Part shown: piece by piece, positions 15,916 to 24,209 of the stretch | Layout of the letters: each line of letters starts with the position of its first letter | Numbering within the stretch: position 1 is the first letter of the stretch | Assembly: GCF_013618625.1 (NCBI RefSeq) | Contig: NZ_JABRWO010000024.1 | Coordinates: forward strand, 1 to 37,238 | DNA: 37,238 bases | Direction: 5' to 3' | Source of the DNA: Bremerella alba | GTDB lineage: Bacteria > Planctomycetota > Planctomycetia > Pirellulales > Pirellulaceae | The notes under the pieces: model-generated | The model's database searches: none | What the model saw: the letters and a program-made list of their open reading frames with translations, nothing else | What the model was told of the DNA's origin: nothing | Position numbers and translations under genes: made by a program

Positions 15916-16907
15916 TCGGAACCATCCAATGCCGGAAGATAACCATTGGCTCGAAACCAGACCAACGCGTCACGGAGAGTCTTATCGAGCGGGCGAATCT
16001 GATAGTCGAGTTCTTCCATCGCCTTGTCGCTACGATAGTAGTGATACTGACGAACAACCCTGATTGCCGCCGAATTGACCTCGGGCTCTTTTCCATCCAT
16101 ATGACCGTACATGTCACCGCTAAACCCGGCGATCATCCCGACCAGCGGCCCCATACGTCCCCATGGAGGACGCCGTCCGGTAATGGCGGCCATGCGTTTC
16201 CACAAGTCGTAGTACGACAGGTTCTCACCGGCCAAGATGTAGTTCTCGCCGACTCTACCCTTGTGCGTTGCTTGAATAATTGCCGCAGCCACGTCCCGCA
16301 CGTCGCATGTGCTTCCGCCACCGGGCGGTGCCAACGGGGGCTGTTTTGTCACGACCGAAATCAGCATCTTGCCGGACGATGGTTTCCAGTCCCACGGACC
16401 GAACATCAGGGCCGGATTCACAATGACGACGTTCAAGCCTTGCGGAACCATTTCACGCAGAGCATCCTCGGCGGCGCGTTTGGTGATCACATAAGGACAA
16501 GGCACTTTTCCTTCGCGCGGCGTTTCTTCGTTGGCCGACGCATCCTTTTTGCCCACCCCAAGCGCATCGACCGAAGAGACATATACCATACGCGCCCCTT
16601 GCTTCAGGGCCGCTTGGGCGATGATCTTGGTCCCTTCGACGTTCACTTGGTGCATTAGCTTTTCTTTGGTCCAGCCAATGTGCACCACCGCAGCGGCGTG
16701 AATGACCACGTCGACACCAATCATGGCCGTGTTAACGGCTTGCTCGTCACGGATGTCGCCGGGGACAGCCTCGACATCGAGTCCCGCGAGTGAACGATCG
16801 ATCCGTGGATCACGGACCATCACGCGAACTTGATGTCCTTGCTCTAGCAGCATCCGAGTTACGTTATTGCCCACTAAACCAGTCGAACCGGTAACAAGTG
16901 CCAGCAC
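15912..16907 (-). CDS. Extended SDR: NAD-dependent epimerase/dehydratase
   Basis: 331 residues. The N-terminal nucleotide-binding glycine motif is GSTGLVGNN (7-15), then GDIRD and HAAAVVHIG, and the catalytic Y-x-x-x-K is YVITK with SSVDA upstream supplying the Ser. The downstream GPWDWKPSSGK and LAGENLSYYDLW blocks fit the dihydroflavonol-4-reductase/HpnA-like branch of extended SDRs, which act on sugar nucleotides or hydroxy-ketone substrates. It is the first gene of a two-gene operon with the beta-lactamase-fold hydrolase; the pairing gives no clear pathway. Confidence 0.87.
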   Translation of the reverse strand: MLALVTGSTGLVGNNVTRMLLEQGHQVRVMVRDPRIDRSLAGLDVEAVPGDIRDEQAVNTAMIGVDVVIHAAAVVHIGWTKEKLMHQVNVEGTKIIAQAALKQGARMVYVSSVDALGVGKKDASANEETPREGKVPCPYVITKRAAEDALREMVPQGLNVVIVNPALMFGPWDWKPSSGKMLISVVTKQPPLAPPGGGSTCDVRDVAAAIIQATHKGRVGENYILAGENLSYYDLWKRMAAITGRRPPWGRMGPLVGMIAGFSGDMYGHMDGKEPEVNSAAIRVVRQYHYYRSDKAMEELDYQIRPLDKTLRDALVWFRANGYLPALDGSE

Positions 16908-17181
16908 TATCCTTCTCCAATCACGCGTTATTCGCAGCTTGCCTACGTTTAATTGTCATCAAGATTCCCCCGTTTTGAAATAGGACAAAGCAATGTAATT
17001 GATTTGTCCCTTAGGGTTTATGTTCGAGACGGTTCACATCCCGAATCAACCAACCAAAAATTAAATATATATGGAACAACTTTCCACTTGCCGGTAGGAT
17101 GGTTGCAGAAAGTCGGATATCTCATCTCTTCTCTTGTCGACTTTTCCTGATTCGCTCCGGTCTCATCACGGGAAAATTGAA
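16908..17181. other. Divergent intergenic region with inverted repeat
   Basis: AT-richer region between the leftward epimerase and rightward DUF1559 gene. GGACAAA (16983-16989) and TTTGTCC (17003-17009) are perfect inverted arms and may be an operator or leader hairpin. An AT-rich run follows near 17060. Confidence 0.4.
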
Positions 17182-18087
17182 ATGCTTCGTTTCGCCTCGC
17201 CGCAGCGGCTGCGCTTCCGCGCCTTTACGCTCGTTGAACTGTTGGTGGTGATCGCCATTATCGGAGTTTTGATTGCCTTACTACTGCCGGCCGTGCAGCA
17301 AGCGCGCGAGTCGGCTCGACGGATGCAGTGCTCTAACAACGCGAAGCAAACCGCACTGGCGATGCATACCTATCACGATATTTTTGGCATCTTGCCACTG
17401 CCAGGCTATGGCGGGAACCATCTCGGCTGGAGTTCTTCGATTCTTCCGCAGTTGGAACAAAACGCCATCGCCGAAGGCCTCGATTATAGCGTCGGCGGTC
17501 ATGCTGCCCCGGGACGAGTGAAATATGGGATTAACCGCATTGATGCCTACATGTGCCCCAGTGCTCCGAGTTCTGAAATTTACTCGGAACGCACCGAAGA
17601 GTCTTACAACGGCCAGCAATGCTACGTGATCCATTACTTCGGAATCTTAGGACCTCTCGGAACCAACGCCACCAGTGGGCAAGACTATGACTGTATAGAC
17701 CTTTCCGAAGCATTCGGCGGCACATGCACCGAAGGAATCATGTGGGAAAAAGGCTCGAAGTTTCGCGACGTGACCGATGGACTCTCCAACACCTACCTGA
17801 TGGGTGAAAACTCTTGGCAGGATATGCCGTACCGACGGTACTGGCTGCGTGGCGAGTACAACGATACTCGCGGAAAGCTCTATTTGATCTCGAAGAATAT
17901 TCAGCACCCAATTAACAGCGGCGTCTCTACCAAGTGGAACACGGTGGCGTTCGGCAGCATGCACCCAGGCGGTGCGATGTTCTCGCGCGGCGATGGTTCG
18001 GTGACATTCCTACCCGAAACGATCGATTTCGCGACGTTCCAGGCCGGGGCCAGCAAGGCCGGTAACGAGCCAGTCACAGCTAACTAA
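17182..18087 (+). CDS. DUF1559 prepilin-like secreted protein
   Basis: 301 residues from the ATG at 17182; the frame extends upstream to 17134, but that adds residues before the prepilin leader. A basic leader ends A|FTLVELLVVIAIIG, the type IV prepilin cleavage and methylation motif, followed by LLPAVQQARESARRMQC, the hallmark of planctomycete DUF1559 proteins. The C-terminal GDGSVTFLPETID block is also typical. Such proteins are expanded to dozens of copies per planctomycete genome and are thought to sit at the cell surface as pseudopilins; their role is not established. A small lipoprotein gene follows after 3 bases, the usual pairing. Confidence 0.93.
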   Translation: MLRFASPQRLRFRAFTLVELLVVIAIIGVLIALLLPAVQQARESARRMQCSNNAKQTALAMHTYHDIFGILPLPGYGGNHLGWSSSILPQLEQNAIAEGLDYSVGGHAAPGRVKYGINRIDAYMCPSAPSSEIYSERTEESYNGQQCYVIHYFGILGPLGTNATSGQDYDCIDLSEAFGGTCTEGIMWEKGSKFRDVTDGLSNTYLMGENSWQDMPYRRYWLRGEYNDTRGKLYLISKNIQHPINSGVSTKWNTVAFGSMHPGGAMFSRGDGSVTFLPETIDFATFQAGASKAGNEPVTAN

Positions 18088-18090
18088 TCC

Positions 18091-18561
18091 ATGGTATTTT
18101 CGCCCATGCTATTCACCTTGCACGCATCGCGTTTTTGGCTAGCTCTGGTCACGATTGTTTTGCTAGGAGCCACGTTCGGCTGCGGCGGGAAAAGTGATTC
18201 GGGAACTTACCCAATCTCTGGCACCGTGACTTATCAAGGAAAACCAGTTCCGGTCGGCTCGCTTACGCTCGTCCCTGATTCGAGCCAGGGTAATCGGGGC
18301 GCTGCCGTCTCGATGGAAATTGTGGATGGCAAGTTCGATTCCGCCAACGCTTCCCGCGGCCATGTCGGCGGCCCCCATCTCGCCACCATCGTAGGACTTG
18401 ATGGAAACGGCGATGACGACCTTTTTCCCATGGGGTACATGCTGTTTCAGGACTACCAGGTTTCGTTAGACCTACCCCAGGAAGAATCGACCCAAGATAT
18501 TGTCGTTCCCACCGACCGAAAGAAGCCTGGCCGCCGCTCTCGAAACAGCTCTGGGCCGTAA
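18091..18561 (+). CDS. Lipoprotein with transthyretin/carboxypeptidase-regulatory-like domain
   Basis: 156 residues (or 151 from the ATG at 18106). A hydrophobic signal ends in LLGATFGC|GG, a type II lipobox, so the mature protein is a lipoprotein anchored by the Cys near residue 31. Next is YPISGTVTYQGKPVPVGSLTL, the start of a small beta-sandwich of the carboxypeptidase-regulatory/transthyretin-like type. The tail is basic (RKKPGRRSRNSS). Its gene starts 3 bases after the DUF1559 stop, so they form one operon; this pairing recurs in planctomycetes and suggests the lipoprotein works with the pseudopilin. Confidence 0.82.
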   Translation: MVFSPMLFTLHASRFWLALVTIVLLGATFGCGGKSDSGTYPISGTVTYQGKPVPVGSLTLVPDSSQGNRGAAVSMEIVDGKFDSANASRGHVGGPHLATIVGLDGNGDDDLFPMGYMLFQDYQVSLDLPQEESTQDIVVPTDRKKPGRRSRNSSGP

Positions 18562-18600
18562 TGATTCAGCGGCCATCTCTGCTAGCCTTCGAACGCAAGA

Positions 18601-18628
18601 GACGCACTCGGATGACTCCGAGTGCGTC
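18601..18628. terminator. Convergent bidirectional stem-loop
   Basis: Perfect 12-bp arms GACGCACTCGGA / TCCGAGTGCGTC with a 4-base loop, between the ends of the rightward lipoprotein gene and the leftward PRC-barrel gene. The right side is followed by CTTCCGCTTTC. Confidence 0.75.
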
Positions 18629-18698
18629 CTTCCGCTTTCGCGGCGTGCGTGGTTTATCTTGCTACTTCTCAGGGAAGTAGCTCGTACGACTCCAGCGA

Positions 18699-19553
18699 TT
18701 ACTTATCGCCAGCTTCGTGGAATGCCTTGTCGACATTGTTACGCATGTCTTCGCTATCAAGTTCAGCGTAGTACTTGTCCGAGGTTACCTTCGGAGCAGC
18801 ACCAACGATGTTCTTGTCAGCATCGATCATGGCGGTGTACTGATTGTCTTCAGTCTTGGTGACCTTGACCTTGTCGGCAGGCACGGCGGTGTACTTTTCG
18901 CCAACACCAAGCGTTCCACCGGAACCAAGGATGAAGTACTCAGCCTTACATTTGTCCATCTTGTGGTTAAAGACGATGTCATCTAGCTGACCGATCGATT
19001 CGTTACCACTACCTTTGACGTCCAAGTCGTTCAGAGCCGAAGCAAGGAACATCTCTTCAGCTTTTAGCTGTTGAGCGTCGGTCGACTTGAAGTACTTGCT
19101 GTTGCGTTCGTGAAACGCATCAACGGTTAGGTCGGCACAATGTTCGAGCGACAGTGCAGGAGCATTTTCTAGGTCTTCAGCCGACATAGGAATGCTGACC
19201 TTCAAGGTCGGTTCATCGTCGGTGTCTACCCAAGCTAGGTCGACCGCTTTAGCGGGAACCGCATGGTTGGTTTCGCCGACACCTGCGACGCCACCACTAC
19301 CGATGATCATGTAGACGACTTCGCCGTCTTTGGTCATGACAATATCGTTCACCGAACCAACAGTGTCTTCTTTGTTGGAGCCATAAACACTTGCGCCGAG
19401 GACGCGAGTCGCAGCAATGCGATCCGACTTCTCGGTATTCTTCTTCGTGGTCGTTGCTTCTTTCTCTTGGTTGTTGACGGGCTTATCGTCAGCGACGGCG
19501 GGAACGACCAGGGCCACTGCGAGTAAAAGTCCTAAAGTACGCGTTACTAACAT
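18699..19553 (-). CDS. Secreted double PRC-barrel protein
   Basis: 284 residues from the ATG at 19553, chosen because AGGAGA lies 8 bases upstream; the frame runs on to 19640 with no site. A Sec signal peptide (LLLAVALVVPAVA|DD) is followed by a charged Lys/Glu/Thr segment. Two PRC-barrel repeats follow: VLGASVYGSNKEDTVGSVND...MIIGSGGVAGVGE and DVKGSGNESIGQLDD...FILGSGGTLGVGE. The matching GSGG-x-x-GVGE loops show the internal duplication. PRC barrels usually bind partner proteins or cofactors in the cytosol (RimM, photosynthetic H subunit); an exported double copy is unusual. It probably acts in the periplasm; no partner is visible nearby. Confidence 0.85.
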   Translation of the reverse strand: MLVTRTLGLLLAVALVVPAVADDKPVNNQEKEATTTKKNTEKSDRIAATRVLGASVYGSNKEDTVGSVNDIVMTKDGEVVYMIIGSGGVAGVGETNHAVPAKAVDLAWVDTDDEPTLKVSIPMSAEDLENAPALSLEHCADLTVDAFHERNSKYFKSTDAQQLKAEEMFLASALNDLDVKGSGNESIGQLDDIVFNHKMDKCKAEYFILGSGGTLGVGEKYTAVPADKVKVTKTEDNQYTAMIDADKNIVGAAPKVTSDKYYAELDSEDMRNNVDKAFHEAGDK

Positions 19554-19801
19554 TTTACGATCTCCTAATTTAAACTGAGGTTGTTCGAGATAGTAGAAAT
19601 GAATTGCAACTGCCATACCGACTTTAGAGTTCTCTCCCAAAAAAGCCCAAGTGTTGGCGAATCTCCGCGTTTTATCCGGTTATTCAAGGCGATGTGCCGT
19701 ATTTATTCATCGCCGAACTGAGATGCGTTGAATGCGCTGATCGTTTCTCGTACAGCTTGCTCGGATTCCCGTCACCAGGCATCGCAAGCGGCGCCAACCT
19801 G

Positions 19802-21616
19802 TTAAGAAACAGGATCTTGCGAGTAAATCAGCATGCTATAAGGACTGATCGAGATCGTTCCGGCATGCGTCAGGCCGTCGCGTGGCTTTTCTTGCGGTGC
19901 TAGCTGTACCACGGTCGACGAAACGAAGGTGGCGTTGTAAACCGCAGCCGCACTGTTAAGACGCAACTTCCAAGTTCCGCCACTGGGAAAACCAATGCGG
20001 TAGTTCTCTAATGCCTGATTTGAAAAGTTCACGATCACCACCACATCGTCCCCCAGGCCATGCTCTTGCCAACGCTGATAGGCAATCAGCTTGCACGCGT
20101 CGTCGCGATGATAAACATGGACGTGTTGGCCCAGTAAACCCTTAGTCACACCATGTGCATTTCGCCGAGCATGGATCATATCGCGGTAAAGCATGACAAC
20201 GCCGGGGAACTCTTCCTTCCGGTCCCAATCCAGCGGATCGGTATCTTGGAACCAGCCATCTTGCAGGAACTCTTGGCCTTGGAAGAGCATCGGAATACCA
20301 GGCGTCGTCATCATGATGCCGGCAGCCAGGGTCGATCGGTGCCGGGCATAGCCATCGGCCGGAGCTTCCGGATCAATCTCGGAAGGAAGCCGCGACTTGC
20401 CGTTGGCGACTTCGTCGTGCGATTCGGTATAAACGACGCGTTCAAACGCGTCCAAGTTATAACGGAACGTGATGGCATTGATCAGTTTATCGAGGTCACG
20501 TCCATCGTCGTTGGGCTGCTTAGCCACATCGCGCACCGGATGCACGAACTCGGCATCCCACTGGCTCGAAAAATGGCTGCCCCCCTCCGAGGCATCCTTG
20601 GTCAGATACTCGTTGGTCTGCAGATCCTCGGCAATTAATAGCGTCCCCGGCTTCGCGGTACGGATATCTTCGTTAATCCACTGGGCCAGACTCCACCCCT
20701 CAGGCAGCTCGCTTTGGCCGTCGACACTACGCATATAAAGCGTCATGTCGTAGCGTAACCCGTCGACATGGTAGTCGTTGATCCACATCATCGCGTTATC
20801 GTAAATGAACTGCCGCACCTCGCCGCGGCCATAGTCGGGCCGGGTATCTCCCCACGGCGTCTTGCTACGCCAGTCGTTGTAGAAGTAAATGCCTCCTTTG
20901 TCGTTCTCTTTCCACAGATCGAACTGCCAGATATCGAGATCGCTGGGGCCGAAATGGTTGTAGACGACATCTTGAAGGACGCCAATTCCGCGTTCATGCG
21001 CAGCTTTCACAAACCGCTTAAACCCGCGCGGCCCACCATAACCGCTCTCTACCGCAAAGATCTGCGCTGGGTTGTATCCCCAACTAATATCGCCGGCGAA
21101 CTCGGCCAACGGCATCAGCTGAACGACATTCACGCCTAGGTTAACGAGGTGATCCAATCGCTTAATCGCATCTTTAAACGTTCCAACGGTCTCTTCATCA
21201 CTACGGGCAAACGTCCCCAGGTGCATCTCGTACAGAACAATTTCGTTCCACGGGGGAAGCTGGTAGTTGTCGTCGCCCCAATCGAAATCGGTGTGGTGGA
21301 TGACACTATTGCCTACCGAGTTGGTCACTTCCCGGGCGCGGGGATCCATACGGCTGACCTCTTGGCCGTCACACGTAAGCATGTATCGGTACTCGTCGCC
21401 AGCTTCCGCTTCCGGCACGTTGATATACCACTGCCCGTTGTCTTCGGCCTGCATCGGCATCGACTTGGGGTCCCAATCGTTAAACGTTCCGACAATGCTC
21501 ACGTTTTCTGCGTGAGGTGCCCACAAACGAAATGCGACTCCTGAATCGTGTGGGATAGGCCCCATGCCGGAGTAGACCTTTTGCGTAGTAGCCGACGAAC
21601 CTGAAAGGCTTGCCAT
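19802..21616 (-). CDS. GH13 alpha-glucan enzyme, branching-enzyme-like
   Basis: 604 residues. An N-terminal CBM48/isoamylase-N domain (about 18-110) carries FRLWAPHAENVSIVGTFNDW. The (beta/alpha)8 barrel has the GH13 regions: DVVYNH (216-221), DGLRYD with nucleophile D290, IAED with acid/base E330, and ESHDE with D401. A C-terminal beta-domain follows (about 505-600). The closest activities are 1,4-alpha-glucan branching enzyme or malto-oligosyltrehalose trehalohydrolase; the short LYEMHLGTF linker fits both. It would act on glycogen in the cytosol, as no signal peptide is present. TAGGAA lies about 10 bases before the ATG. No other glycogen gene is adjacent, so I leave out a gene symbol. Confidence 0.86.
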   Translation of the reverse strand: MASLSGSSATTQKVYSGMGPIPHDSGVAFRLWAPHAENVSIVGTFNDWDPKSMPMQAEDNGQWYINVPEAEAGDEYRYMLTCDGQEVSRMDPRAREVTNSVGNSVIHHTDFDWGDDNYQLPPWNEIVLYEMHLGTFARSDEETVGTFKDAIKRLDHLVNLGVNVVQLMPLAEFAGDISWGYNPAQIFAVESGYGGPRGFKRFVKAAHERGIGVLQDVVYNHFGPSDLDIWQFDLWKENDKGGIYFYNDWRSKTPWGDTRPDYGRGEVRQFIYDNAMMWINDYHVDGLRYDMTLYMRSVDGQSELPEGWSLAQWINEDIRTAKPGTLLIAEDLQTNEYLTKDASEGGSHFSSQWDAEFVHPVRDVAKQPNDDGRDLDKLINAITFRYNLDAFERVVYTESHDEVANGKSRLPSEIDPEAPADGYARHRSTLAAGIMMTTPGIPMLFQGQEFLQDGWFQDTDPLDWDRKEEFPGVVMLYRDMIHARRNAHGVTKGLLGQHVHVYHRDDACKLIAYQRWQEHGLGDDVVVIVNFSNQALENYRIGFPSGGTWKLRLNSAAAVYNATFVSSTVVQLAPQEKPRDGLTHAGTISISPYSMLIYSQDPVS

Positions 21617-22135
21617 AGTTAGAGATTCCTAAGAGATCGCGAGACGGATAGATACTGCTCTGCACTATGCAGGAATCGCAGTAATTTCCAAACACAAGAA
21701 ACTGCGCATGCTACCAAGAAAAAGGACACCGTGGACGTCGACTTGAAATCGGGGGTACCAAGCCGACATTCCACGGGCCACTTGCCTGCTTCCTGGAAAT
21801 TCTTCACAGACTTATTCAACGGCCGCAAAAGCAGTTGTGAATCTATGAAAAATCCTGAAATAGGCCAATCGTTCGATTCACTTGGCATTGCGACTGTGGA
21901 TGAGCACTAATGCACGCTGTGTGCCAAAACTGGTGAACCCGTGGAAATTCACGATCATTTCCCAAGCGATGCCCCCATAATGCGGATAGAATGAATAGTA
22001 TCTTTCCCTTGTGGCTATTTTGAGCGTTCAGTCTGCGGGCCGAGCGAAGCCTGAGCTGATCGGAAATCACGCTTGTCGCAACGAGTGTGGCTGGCTACAA
22101 ACCAGTATTACGAGTCCTTTGTCCAACATGATGCT
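21617..22135. other. Divergent intergenic region, about 520 bases
   Basis: Separates the leftward GH13 gene from the rightward VWA operon and must carry both promoters. Short open frames on both strands lack ribosome binding sites and family resemblance. I see no decisive promoter or RNA. Confidence 0.4.
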
Positions 22136-23134
22136 ATGTCGACCAGCCAACCACTTGAATCCATCGAGCCTGCCGACCATACCCAGTGGGTCAAACCTCG
22201 TCGGGCGATGCCAGCATGGCTGATGTCGCTGATGATCCATGCGTTACTGGGAACCCTGCTGATTCTGACGGTTCAGACGGTAACCAAGGGAATCGGAGAC
22301 GAGCCGGCCCGTCGTGGTAGCATTGCGCTGGCCAATCGCAGCGAGAACACGACCGAGTATTTCGATGGCGACTCAAGCCAATCAGCCGATAGCCAACAAG
22401 CGACCGACTCGCAGCAGGCCGCCCAAGCCATCAGCCAGGCGTTGCCGGCGGTTGATCTTCCACCCAGCATGCTAGGCAAGCTGCTTCCCCGTGGCGATCA
22501 GGCCCTGACCGGCGAAGAGGCATCCGGCCTCCCTTCGGCCGGCGGCATGACCCAAGGGGGAGCGACCTCCAAAGGAGGCCTGGGCAACGAAGGCAAGACG
22601 TCGGTCTTTGGTGCCGAAGGCCGGGGCAACAAGTTTGTCTATGTCTTCGATCGCAGTGGTAGCATGGATGGTCGCCCCCTGGCCGCCGCCAAACAGCAGT
22701 TAATTAAGAGTCTGCACGATTTAGACAAGCTGCATCAGTTTGCCGTTATCTTCTACAACGAGAATCCTCAGGTCTTCAGCCCTCGTGGTAATGGACCGCA
22801 GTTGGTCTTCGCCGACGAACAGGGCAAGAATCTGGCCGAGCGTTTTGTCCGCGGGATCATAGCCAGCGGCAGTACGCAGCATGTCGATGCCTTGTCGCTG
22901 GCCTTGAAAATGAATCCGGACGTGGTCTTCTTTCTGACCGACGCCGACCAACCGCAGCTATTTCCCGCGGACTTGGATCGGATTCGCAAGCTGAACAAAG
23001 GGTGCTCGATCCACGCGATTGAATTTGGGTATGGCCCCTACGATGGACGACGCAACTTTCTGGTAAGATTGGCCGACGAGAACGACGGCGTCCACAAGTA
23101 CGTCGATATCTCGAAGCTCCGTGCCCAACCTTAA
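22136..23134 (+). CDS. VWA-domain protein with TonB/TolA-like anchor
   Basis: 332 residues from the ATG at 22136 (the frame is open upstream to 22073). A short cytosolic N-terminus ends in basic KPRRAMP, then one membrane helix at about 27-49 carries S31-L-M-I-H35. This S-x-x-x-H pattern at the start of a single N-terminal helix is the element by which TonB and TolA couple to ExbB/D and TolQ/R. A Ser/Gln-rich then Gly-rich periplasmic linker (50-163) follows, then a VWA domain (about 164-332) with an intact MIDAS D172-x-S174-x-S176, a SGST threonine region and LTDAD. It is the first gene of the operon that also encodes ExbB and two ExbDs. The usual TonB/TolA C-terminal domain is absent. Role as energy transducer is my inference. 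Confidence 0.85.
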   Translation: MSTSQPLESIEPADHTQWVKPRRAMPAWLMSLMIHALLGTLLILTVQTVTKGIGDEPARRGSIALANRSENTTEYFDGDSSQSADSQQATDSQQAAQAISQALPAVDLPPSMLGKLLPRGDQALTGEEASGLPSAGGMTQGGATSKGGLGNEGKTSVFGAEGRGNKFVYVFDRSGSMDGRPLAAAKQQLIKSLHDLDKLHQFAVIFYNENPQVFSPRGNGPQLVFADEQGKNLAERFVRGIIASGSTQHVDALSLALKMNPDVVFFLTDADQPQLFPADLDRIRKLNKGCSIHAIEFGYGPYDGRRNFLVRLADENDGVHKYVDISKLRAQP

Positions 23135-24200
23135 TATCATCAACCCGTTGAGATTGAGACCACCGTTGCCTCGTCGCGCGATCCTGCTTTCTGTTGTTCT
23201 TTCCACGATCGCGTTTGGCGTTCATGGTCAGTGGTGCGCAGCCGACGATGTCGTTACCCTTCGCCCTGCCAGTTCCACAGCCGAGCCCACCAAGGTTCGC
23301 GGCAATGTGATCGACTACACCGGCCAGGTGCTGACGCTGCAAACAGCTTCCGGGCAAACCTCGATTCCTGCGGAAAAGGTCGCCTCGGTCGAGACCGACT
23401 ACGCTTCCGACGTGCTGCAAGCCAAGCAGTTTCTGAAGGAAGGAAAGTCGAGCGAAGCGGCCAGGATATTCAGCGCCGCAGTCGCCGGCGAACGTCGCCC
23501 TTGGGTCAAACGCGAGATCCTTTCGCTCGAGGCCATCTCGCTGCAAAACGCCGGTCGGTATATCGAAGCAGGCAACGCGTTTTTGAAGATCGTGGCCGAT
23601 GATCCTCAGACCATCCACTTCGCTGCGTTGCCGCTGGCCTGGTTCAGCTTGCCGCCCCATTTCGAGCGCGATCGGGCAGCCCGGCAGTGGCTAGAGATGT
23701 CGTCGCCGTATGCTCAACTGATGGGTGCCAGCTGGCTGCTGAGCACTTCTGATCGTTCCCAGGCAATCCAAGTGCTGGGCAAACTTCGCTTGAGCAAGAT
23801 CCCGCAGATCGCGCTGCTCGCGGAAGCTCAGCTGTGGCAAACCAAGATCGTCACGGCCAGCGAGGCCGATGTCCAGCAGTGGCAGCGGCAGCTTGATGCC
23901 AACATCTTGCACGGAGCGGCAATGGCCGGTCCCACGCTGGTGGTCGGCAAAGCGTGGCGGCAACTCAATCACGATCCACAAGCGGCCCTCACGCTCATGC
24001 GGCCCCCGATCTTGTATCCCAACCAACGCCCCGTGGCGGCAGAAAGCCTACTTCAGGCAGGCCGAGCGCTGCAAAGGGCAGGGCAGACCGACGAAGCGGC
24101 TCGCGTCCTGCGCGAAGCGATCGCCCAATATGGCGACCAGCCAGCACGGCAGGAAGCGGAAATCAATCTTAAACGAATCGCCAGCTCAGGTAGCAACTAG
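23121..24200 (+). CDS. Exported repeat protein of the ExbBD operon
   Basis: 359 residues from a GTG that overlaps the end of the VWA gene by 14 bases. After a basic segment, a hydrophobic signal (AILLSVVLSTIAFGVHG) leads to a Cys/Ala/Asp mature start. Residues about 55-95 look like a small beta module (GNVIDYTGQVLTLQTASGQTS). The rest is helical hairpins of the TPR type (AKQFLKEGKSSEAARIFSAA; ALQRAGQTDEAARVLREAI). It probably sits in the periplasm and binds a partner of the same operon. The ExbB gene follows after 9 bases. No named family recognised; TPR assignment is by pattern. Confidence 0.78.
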   Translation: MPNLNIINPLRLRPPLPRRAILLSVVLSTIAFGVHGQWCAADDVVTLRPASSTAEPTKVRGNVIDYTGQVLTLQTASGQTSIPAEKVASVETDYASDVLQAKQFLKEGKSSEAARIFSAAVAGERRPWVKREILSLEAISLQNAGRYIEAGNAFLKIVADDPQTIHFAALPLAWFSLPPHFERDRAARQWLEMSSPYAQLMGASWLLSTSDRSQAIQVLGKLRLSKIPQIALLAEAQLWQTKIVTASEADVQQWQRQLDANILHGAAMAGPTLVVGKAWRQLNHDPQAALTLMRPPILYPNQRPVAAESLLQAGRALQRAGQTDEAARVLREAIAQYGDQPARQEAEINLKRIASSGSN

Positions 24201-24209
24201 GAGGCAGCC

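Noticed and set aside
22857-23660. 267-codon leftward frame
   Set aside because: Antisense to the VWA and repeat-protein genes; low-complexity Arg-rich product.
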